NCBI RefSeq assembly: GCF_001591005.1
Contig: NZ_BCTY01000037.1
Coordinates: 1 to 36,771, forward strand
DNA from: Sphingomonas sanguinis NBRC 13937
GTDB taxonomy: Bacteria > Pseudomonadota > Alphaproteobacteria > Sphingomonadales > Sphingomonadaceae
Length of the DNA stretch: 36,771 nucleotides
Direction of reading: 5' to 3'
Part shown: positions 31,071 through 36,771 of the stretch, in pieces
Numbering within the stretch: the stretch's first letter is position 1
Layout of the letters: each line of letters opens with the position of its first letter
Notes under the pieces: model-generated
Told to the model about the DNA's origin: nothing
Seen by the model: only the letters and a program-made list of their open reading frames with translations
Database searches by the model: none
Translations under genes and position numbers: made by a program

Positions 31071-31749
31071 CCTGCCGCCGCGCTGCGCCGCCTGTGCGGC
31101 GCGTGACATGGCGCTGTGCGACGGATTGGGCGGCGCGGAGCTTGCCGCTTTTCATGATATTGGTCGCCGCCGCCGACTGAGCGCCGGACAGGCATTCGGC
31201 TGGAGCGGCGATCCGGCCAGCCACTGCGCCAATCTCGTCTCGGGCGTGCTCAAGGTGTCGCGCGTAGAGGCGGATGGCGGCGTCCAGATCGTCGGCCTGC
31301 TCTATCCCGGCGATTTCGTCGGCGCGCTCTTCGCCGAGCGTTGCACCGATACGATCGCGGCGCTGAGCGATGCCGATCTGTGCGTCTATCCGTGCTTGCC
31401 GCTGGAGGCGCTGCTCGCCCGTCATCCCGCCGCCGGGCGATTGCTGCTGCGCCGGACGATGGCGACGCTGGCCGAGGTCCGACGCTGGATGCCGATGCTG
31501 GCCCGCGCGCGGGCCGAGGCGCGGGTCGCCGCCTTGCTGCTCGACATGGCGCGGCGGGGTGAGGCGGAAAGAGACGCGACGTTTCGCCTGCCGCTATCAC
31601 GCGGTGCCATGGCGGAGGCGCTGGGTCTGGCGGTTGAGACGGTCAGCCGTCACATGACCGCATTCCAGCAGGACGGGCTGATCGCACTATCCGGCCTGCG
31701 CGGCGTGCGCCTGCTCGACCGGGCGCGCCTGGCCGGGATTGCGGGTTAG
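31060..31749 (+). CDS. fnrN: FnrN/Fnr-type oxygen-sensing transcription factor
   Basis: The protein has 229 residues of the Crp/Fnr family. Cys9, Cys12 and Cys20 (C-x2-C-x7-C) plus a central Cys, probably Cys108 in DLCVYP, can hold an oxygen-labile [4Fe-4S] cluster as in FnrN. A cyclic-nucleotide-like sensor domain is followed by a long dimer helix (about 125-160) and the HTH AEALGLAVETVSRHM, whose E-xx-SR residues read TTGA half-sites. ATG at 31060 lies within the end of hemN, so the genes are co-transcribed. Because an FNR box precedes hemN, the regulator probably controls itself as well as ompW and cyd genes. Its stop overlaps that of cydC by four bases. Confidence 0.92.
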   Translation: MPSDLPPRCAACAARDMALCDGLGGAELAAFHDIGRRRRLSAGQAFGWSGDPASHCANLVSGVLKVSRVEADGGVQIVGLLYPGDFVGALFAERCTDTIAALSDADLCVYPCLPLEALLARHPAAGRLLLRRTMATLAEVRRWMPMLARARAEARVAALLLDMARRGEAERDATFRLPLSRGAMAEALGLAVETVSRHMTAFQQDGLIALSGLRGVRLLDRARLAGIAG

Positions 31750-33344
31750 GCGACGGATCGGCGGTTTCCACCATCGGCCGCCCATTGCCGATCACACAGG
31801 GCCGACAGCACGGGGCGGTGGCTGACCAGGATCATCCCCTGCCCGGTCCGCGTCAACCGCGCGTCCAGGCGCCGCGCGACCTGCGCCGCGACCGCCACAT
31901 CCAGCCCTTCGCCCGGTTCGTCGAGCAGCAGCCAGGGCGCATCCGCCAGATAGGCCCGCGCCAGTGACAGCCGCCGCCGCTCGCCCCCCGACAGCCGCGC
32001 GCCATCCTCGCCCAGCCAGCTATCGAGCCCCTCGGGCAAGGCGCGCACCACGGTGTCGAGCGCGGCGTCGTGCAAGGCCTGCCACAGCCGGTCCTCGCCC
32101 GCATAGTCATCGGCGAGGCGCAGATTGTCCCGCACCGTGCCCGCCATCAACGCCGCGTCCTGCGGAGCCCAGGCAAAGGTCGCCCGCAGGGTTTCAGGCG
32201 CAAGAGAGGCGGCATCGCGTCCCCCAATCACGATCCGGCCGGGCGGGAGCGGACGCAGGCCCAGCAATCCCTCGACCAGGCTCGTCTTGCCGCAGCCCGA
32301 TGGCCCCATCAGGGCAATCCGGCTGCCGGGCGCGAAGGGCGTGCCGTCGATCATGAGATTCGCCTCGCATGCCCCATCCGCAGCCGGATGCTCGTCCGCC
32401 GCCGCGAACAGCGTTTCCAGCCGCGCCTCCGCCTCGCGCAGCCTTCCGCGCTCGGTCATCGCGCGCAGGATGGGTGCGATCGAATCGGCCGTCATCGCCG
32501 CCGCCAGGGCGGCCAGTGCCGCGATCGGGGCGCCTGCGCCCGCCGACAGGAGCAGCGCCGATGCCGCCGCCAGCGCGACACTGATCGCGTGCAGCGCCTC
32601 GAACCGGGCCGCCACAGCCGCCTGCTGCGCCTGCGCCGCGGCGAGTCGATCGCTCGCCGCCGCGATCCGGGCGGTCGCCCAATCCTCCAGCGCGAAACAG
32701 CGGAGTTCCGCCGCCGCGCCGCCGATCGTCGCCACCTCCTCGCGCAAAGCTCCCATCGCCTGTTGCACCGCGCGGCCGGGCTGTTCCAATTGGTCCGCCC
32801 AGGCTCGAGCTAGCCCAAGCGCTCCCCCGACACAAGCCAGCGTCGCGGCCATGGCCAGCCATCCGCCAAGCAGCGTCAGCACCGCACCCGATGCCAGTGC
32901 CGCCGCGACACCCCAAGGGCCCGACGAACGGACGAAGCGCCATTCCACCGCATCGACATCGCCGATCAGCCGCGCGGTCGCCTCGCCCCGGCCGAGCGCC
33001 AACGCGACCGAGGGCGGCGCGATGGTTAGCGCACGATAGAGCGCAGGCCGCAGCTGGGCGAGCGCACCAAAGGCCGCGCCATGGCTCGCCAGTCGTTCGC
33101 CATAGCGCGCGCCGGTTCGCACGATCGCCAGCAGCCGGATCATGGCGGAGGGCATCATATAGTTGAACGCCTGTGCCGCCACGATCCCCGTGCCCCCCGC
33201 CAGCGCCGCGGCGGTCAGGAACCAGCCCGAAAAGGCGAGCAGCAGCACGGATGCGATCGCGACCAGTGCGGCACAAAGGCCCGCCTGTCGCAAGCGGCGG
33301 CGTTCCCGCTGGCGCTCGGCGGCGATCAGCTTGGAGAGTCTCAT
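31746..33344 (-). CDS. cydC: Heterodimeric ABC transporter subunit CydC
   Basis: The protein has 532 residues. It forms with CydD an inner-membrane ABC exporter of glutathione and cysteine (heme transport is also reported) needed to assemble cytochrome bd. An N-terminal membrane domain of about six helices (1-310) is followed by an ATPase domain. That carries Walker A GPSGCGKTSL, the signature LSGGERRRLSLARA and Walker B WLLLDEPGEGLD. It overlaps the cydD stop by four bases (ATGA), in the normal cydD-cydC order. Its 3' end converges on fnr with no room for a terminator, so convergent transcripts overlap. Confidence 0.94.
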   Translation of the reverse strand: MRLSKLIAAERQRERRRLRQAGLCAALVAIASVLLLAFSGWFLTAAALAGGTGIVAAQAFNYMMPSAMIRLLAIVRTGARYGERLASHGAAFGALAQLRPALYRALTIAPPSVALALGRGEATARLIGDVDAVEWRFVRSSGPWGVAAALASGAVLTLLGGWLAMAATLACVGGALGLARAWADQLEQPGRAVQQAMGALREEVATIGGAAAELRCFALEDWATARIAAASDRLAAAQAQQAAVAARFEALHAISVALAAASALLLSAGAGAPIAALAALAAAMTADSIAPILRAMTERGRLREAEARLETLFAAADEHPAADGACEANLMIDGTPFAPGSRIALMGPSGCGKTSLVEGLLGLRPLPPGRIVIGGRDAASLAPETLRATFAWAPQDAALMAGTVRDNLRLADDYAGEDRLWQALHDAALDTVVRALPEGLDSWLGEDGARLSGGERRRLSLARAYLADAPWLLLDEPGEGLDVAVAAQVARRLDARLTRTGQGMILVSHRPVLSALCDRQWAADGGNRRSVA

Positions 33345-34972
33345 GCGGCATGTCCCAGATGAACGACGCGCGTCGCGATGGCGGCCAGCGCGGGGCTGTG
33401 GGTGGCGATCAGCGTCGTGCGGCCTATCGCGGCACGTTTGATGGTTGTGATCAGCACGGCTTCGGCGGCGGCGTCGAGATGCGCGGTCGGCTCGTCGAGC
33501 AGCAGGAAGGGCGCGGGGTTGAGCAGCGCGCGGGCCAGCGCGATCCGCCGCCGCTCGCCGCCCGACAGCCCGCTGCCGCGCGTATCGAGCGTTGCATCAA
33601 GGCCACCCGGCCGGGCCGCGAGCATCAGCCCCAAGCCCGCCGCCGCGACCGCACGCTGGACCGCCAGTTCATCCGCTTGAGGATGGGCGAGCGTCAGATT
33701 GTCGCGGATCGAGCCCGCGATGAGCAGGGGATGCTGCCCCGCCCAACTCGCCTGCCCCGCCAGTGAGGTGAGCGGGACACCGCCCGCCTCGACAATTCCC
33801 GCAGATAACGGCGCGAGGCCCAGCAGTAGATGCAGGAGACTGGTCTTGCCGCTGCCTGAGGGGCCGAGCAGCGCCACCGTCTCGCCCGCCTCGATCCACA
33901 GCGACAGGCGCGAGACGGCCGGGGCATCGCTGCCCGGATACCGGATGGCGACATCGCGCAGAATGAGCGGGGCCGCGACCCGGACCACGGGCACAGGTGC
34001 CGGTTCGGCCAGGGGCATCAGCGTGTCGGCGGCCGTCTCCGCCGCCTGCTTGTCGTGATAGGCCGCGGCTAGGCGGCGCATCGGGGCGTAGAATTCCGGT
34101 GCGAGCGCCAGCACGAAGAATGCCCGCCCGAGGCTCGGCGTCTCGGGCGCGGCGAAGGGCAGCAGGCCGAGCAAGGCAAAGCCGCAATAGACCGCAACCA
34201 GCGCGACTGAGAGCGCCGCGAAGAACTCCAGCGCGGCGGAGGACAGGAACGCCACCCGCAGGATCCGCATGGTCCGCTCGGCCAGTTCCTGCGCCGCCGC
34301 GCCGATCGCCTCGGTCTCGCGTGTCTCGGCGCGAAAGGCCAGCACGACCGGCAAGCTGCGCACCCGGTCGGCGAAGCGGGCCAACAGGCGGTGAAGGGCG
34401 ACGAACTGCCGCCGCGACTCGTCCGCCGCCGCGCCGCCCGCCAGGATCATTGCCGCCACGAACGGCAACAGGGTGGCTGCGAGAATGGCCGCCGCCACCC
34501 AGCTGGCACAGGCGGTCGCGGCGAGGACCAGCATCGGCGCAATGGCGGCGGCCCGGCGTGCGGGCAGGAAACGCGCGACATAGCCGTCCAGCGCCTCGAC
34601 CGCATCGACGGCCTGACCGGCGAGCAGGCCGCTGTCGATCGGGGCGCCGGGCTTGCGACGCAGCGTGGCGGCCACGACGCGAAGTCGTTGTGCCCGCTTG
34701 ACCGCCCCCGCCCTATCCGCCCCCCACCGCAAGGCCAGGGTCGCTAACACGCCGCGCAACGCCCCCGTGCCGAGCATCAGCAAGGCCCAGGGCAGCCGCA
34801 CCCCCTGCCCCGTCACCGCCGTCACGCCCCCCGCGATCCCCGCCGCGAAACCGATCACCGCCAGCGTATCGAGCAGCAACAGGCCCGCCACGCCGTCGCG
34901 CCGCCCGGCCGCCCCCTTCAACCAGCGGTTGCGCATCCGGGGCGTCGGGGGGGCATGGGCGATCGTCGTCAT
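33341..34972 (-). CDS. cydD: Heterodimeric ABC transporter subunit CydD
   Basis: The protein has 543 residues, partner of CydC. The membrane domain spans about 25-310, with GYVARFLPARRAAAIAP in the second half typical of CydD. The ATPase domain shows Walker A GPSGSGKTSL, signature LSGGERRRIALARA and Walker B FLLLDEPTAHLD, then His in IATHSP. ATG at 34972 was chosen because the family start is near, although no good ribosome binding site precedes it; a longer frame to 35029 would cover the FNR box. It is divergent from cydA, and the shared 124-base region contains a perfect FNR box. Confidence 0.94.
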   Translation of the reverse strand: MTTIAHAPPTPRMRNRWLKGAAGRRDGVAGLLLLDTLAVIGFAAGIAGGVTAVTGQGVRLPWALLMLGTGALRGVLATLALRWGADRAGAVKRAQRLRVVAATLRRKPGAPIDSGLLAGQAVDAVEALDGYVARFLPARRAAAIAPMLVLAATACASWVAAAILAATLLPFVAAMILAGGAAADESRRQFVALHRLLARFADRVRSLPVVLAFRAETRETEAIGAAAQELAERTMRILRVAFLSSAALEFFAALSVALVAVYCGFALLGLLPFAAPETPSLGRAFFVLALAPEFYAPMRRLAAAYHDKQAAETAADTLMPLAEPAPVPVVRVAAPLILRDVAIRYPGSDAPAVSRLSLWIEAGETVALLGPSGSGKTSLLHLLLGLAPLSAGIVEAGGVPLTSLAGQASWAGQHPLLIAGSIRDNLTLAHPQADELAVQRAVAAAGLGLMLAARPGGLDATLDTRGSGLSGGERRRIALARALLNPAPFLLLDEPTAHLDAAAEAVLITTIKRAAIGRTTLIATHSPALAAIATRVVHLGHAA

Positions 34973-35006
34973 GCCCCGATGGTCGCCCCGACCGCCCCCA
35001 TCGTCT

Positions 35007-35020
35007 TTGACCGCGGTCAA
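35007..35020. promoter_or_regulatory. FNR/FixK box between cydDC and cydAB
   Basis: TTGAC-CGCG-GTCAA is a perfect and fully symmetric site. At -41.5 it predicts a cydA transcription start near 35055, with TAGCGA (35043-35048) as a poor -10 hexamer. It lies 35 bases from the cydD start and may activate both directions. Confidence 0.85.
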
Positions 35021-35096
35021 TGTCGGCACGGCGCGCCAGGCCTAGCGATTCGCTCGGCAAGGGGCCGGGGGGCGGCTCCTGTTATGGAGACATGCT

Positions 35097-36665
35097 ATGG
35101 ACCCCGGCGTCGTAGACCTGTCGCGACTGCAATTCGCGGCCACCGCGCTATATCACTTCCTGTTCGTACCGCTGACGCTCGGCCTGTCGATGATGCTGGT
35201 CACCATGGAATCTGTCTATGTCATGACCAACCGCCCGGAATGGCGCGTGACCACGCGCTTCTGGGGCAAGATCTTCGGCATCAACTTCGTGCTGGGCGTC
35301 GCCACGGGCCTGACCATGGAGTTCCAGTTCGGCACCAACTGGTCCTATTTCTCGCATTATGTCGGCGACATCTTCGGTGCGCCGCTGGCGATCGAGGGGC
35401 TGATGGCCTTTTTCCTCGAGGCGACGTTCGTCGGGCTGATGTTCTTCGGCTGGGACCGCCTGTCGAAGCTGGGCCATCTGATCGTCACCTTCATGGTCGC
35501 GCTGGGCACCAATTTGTCGGCGCTGTGGATTCTGATCGCCAACGGCTGGATGCAGAATCCGGTCGGGGCGTCGTTCAATCCCGATACGATGCGCATGGAG
35601 GTCGGTGATTTCGGCGCGGTGCTGTTCAACCCGGTTGCCCAGGCCAAGTTCGTCCACACCGTCAGCGCGGGCTATGTCTGCGCCTCGGTCGTGGTGCTGG
35701 GCGTGTCGGCCTTCTGGCTGCTGAAGGGCCGCTTTCTGCCGGTCGCACGCCGGTCGATGACGGTGGCGGCGGCGTTCGGCCTCGCCTCGTCGCTGTCGGT
35801 CGTCGTGCTGGGCGACGAGAGCGGCTATGCGCTGACCGACAATCAGAAGATGAAGCTCGCCGCGATCGAGGCGGTCTGGCACACCGAACCCGGCCCCTCC
35901 GGCCTGACCCTGTTCGGCTATCCCGACACCGTCGCGCGCGAAACGCGCTACAAGGTCGAGATTCCCTGGCTGCTTGGCCTGATCGCGACGCGCAGCCTGG
36001 ACGGCACCGTCACCGGCATGTCCGAACTGGTGCTGAAAGCGCAGGAGCGCATCGCCTCGGGCGTGATCGCCTATGACGCGGTCCAGCGGCTGAAGGCGAA
36101 CCCGAACGACCTTGTCCAGCGCTCCCGGTTCGAGGCACACAAGCGCGACCTGGGTTATGCCCTGCTGCTCAAGCGTCAGATGGCCGATCCGCGCGCCGCG
36201 ACGCCGCAGCAGATCGAGGCGGCAGCCTGGGACACGGTGCCCGATGTCGGCCTGCTCTTCTGGAGCTTCCGCATCATGGCCGCGATCGGCTTTGCGATGA
36301 TCGCGCTGTTCGCGACCGCCTTCGCCTTATGCTCGCTGCGGATGCATCTGGATGCGCGCTGGTTCCTTCGCCTCGCGGTGGCGGCGATCCCGCTGCCCTG
36401 GATCGCAATCGAGCTGGGCTGGGTCGTCGCCGAGCTGGGGCGCCAGCCCTGGGCGATCGAGGGCGTGCTGCCGACCTTCCTCGCGACCAGTTCGCTGTCG
36501 CGCGGTGCGCTGTGGACCACGCTGGCGGGCTTTACCGCGCTTTACGGGGTGCTGGCGGTGATCGAGATCCGACTGATCCTCGCCGCCATCGCGCACGGCC
36601 CGGAGGAACGGGACGACCAGCCCGCGCCCGGCCCGATCCCCGCCGCCATACCCGTCACCGCCTGA
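35097..36665 (+). CDS. cydA: Cytochrome bd ubiquinol oxidase subunit I
   Basis: The protein has 522 residues, a polytopic inner-membrane protein. It oxidises quinol and reduces oxygen with high affinity. The heme ligands are in place: His20 (YHFLFVPL) for the high-spin site, His187 ([10 protein letters not shown]) and Met394 (FRIMAAIGF) for heme b558. The Q-loop is the short form, and the GRQPW signature (in [11 protein letters not shown]) is present. GGAGA precedes the ATG at 35097 by about six to seven bases. cydB follows 13 bases after the stop. Expression under low oxygen is expected from the FNR box upstream. The Met and Q-loop features separate bd from cyanide-insensitive CioA only weakly, so CIO is an alternative. 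Confidence 0.95.
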   Translation: MDPGVVDLSRLQFAATALYHFLFVPLTLGLSMMLVTMESVYVMTNRPEWRVTTRFWGKIFGINFVLGVATGLTMEFQFGTNWSYFSHYVGDIFGAPLAIEGLMAFFLEATFVGLMFFGWDRLSKLGHLIVTFMVALGTNLSALWILIANGWMQNPVGASFNPDTMRMEVGDFGAVLFNPVAQAKFVHTVSAGYVCASVVVLGVSAFWLLKGRFLPVARRSMTVAAAFGLASSLSVVVLGDESGYALTDNQKMKLAAIEAVWHTEPGPSGLTLFGYPDTVARETRYKVEIPWLLGLIATRSLDGTVTGMSELVLKAQERIASGVIAYDAVQRLKANPNDLVQRSRFEAHKRDLGYALLLKRQMADPRAATPQQIEAAAWDTVPDVGLLFWSFRIMAAIGFAMIALFATAFALCSLRMHLDARWFLRLAVAAIPLPWIAIELGWVVAELGRQPWAIEGVLPTFLATSSLSRGALWTTLAGFTALYGVLAVIEIRLILAAIAHGPEERDDQPAPGPIPAAIPVTA

Positions 36666-36678
36666 AGGAGGCCAGGAC

Positions 36679-36771
36679 ATGTTCGATTATGAGATGTTGC
36701 GCCTGATCTGGTGGGCGCTGCTGGGCGTGCTGCTGATCGGCTTTGCGCTGACCGACGGGTTCGACCTGGGC
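36679..36771 (+). CDS. cydB: Cytochrome bd subunit II, N-terminal part
   Basis: The first 31 codons are visible, the window ending inside the gene. [21 protein letters not shown] and the following [10 protein letters not shown] form the first membrane helix and the conserved DGFDLG turn of CydB. AAGGAGG seven bases upstream gives a strong ribosome binding site. It forms the quinol oxidase with CydA. Confidence 0.92.
   Translation, partial: MFDYEMLRLIWWALLGVLLIGFALTDGFDLG

Overview
The window looks like a chromosomal segment from a Sphingomonas-like alphaproteobacterium (order Sphingomonadales). The supports are high GC content, a class-III NAD-glutamate dehydrogenase of about 1,540 residues, sphingomonad-type intergenic palindromes, a Trb-type conjugative module ending in DUF2274, and a lasso-peptide cluster with isopeptidase and TonB receptor. 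Genus assignment is inference; no rRNA is present.

Region 1 (1-13983) is ordinary chromosome. It holds a secreted chorismate mutase, then a minus-strand run (ptrB-like oligopeptidase, DedA-family protein, thioesterase, ogt, paiB-like) tied together by short overlaps. Next come a Tat-exported GH43-like glycosidase, a divergent M24 Xaa-Pro aminopeptidase, the NAD-glutamate dehydrogenase and a PAS_5-like protein. Two elaborate palindromic repeats (545-658 and 7981-8226) and several clear terminators lie between genes.

Region 2 (13984 to about 23147) is a decayed integrative and conjugative element beside tRNA-Thr(CGT). It holds a P4-type integrase with a repeat-rich leader, an AlpA-like regulator, a hipBA toxin-antitoxin pair behind four operator boxes spaced exactly 27 bp, a small HTH protein, DUF2274, trbI, trbG, trbF (broken by an amber codon), trbL and a piece of traG. 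The interior of traG is joined directly to the start of trbL, so the rest of traG and trbB, C, D, E and J are absent. The 5' end of traG is also missing and is joined to the middle of a TonB-dependent receptor gene. The element should not be able to transfer itself.

Region 3 (about 23149-28640) is a lasso peptide locus. It has the last third of a TonB-dependent receptor, an intact AtxE-like isopeptidase and, convergently, precursor A, fused B1-B2 protein and cyclase C. The 43-residue precursor gene (28407-28538, minus) is the most notable item. Its predicted core starts GPAGTPID and ends AAGLSDD, with a likely Gly1-Asp8 ring, and a perfect hairpin separates it from B. Maturation and hydrolysis genes look intact, while the receptor is decapitated.

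Region 4 (28917-36771) is a microaerobic respiration block: ompW, hemN, an FnrN-type regulator, cydC, cydD, cydA and the start of cydB. FNR-type boxes (TTGAC-N4-GTCAA) lie in the ompW/hemN and cydDC/cydAB intergenic regions, so the regulator encoded here probably controls its neighbours when oxygen is low.
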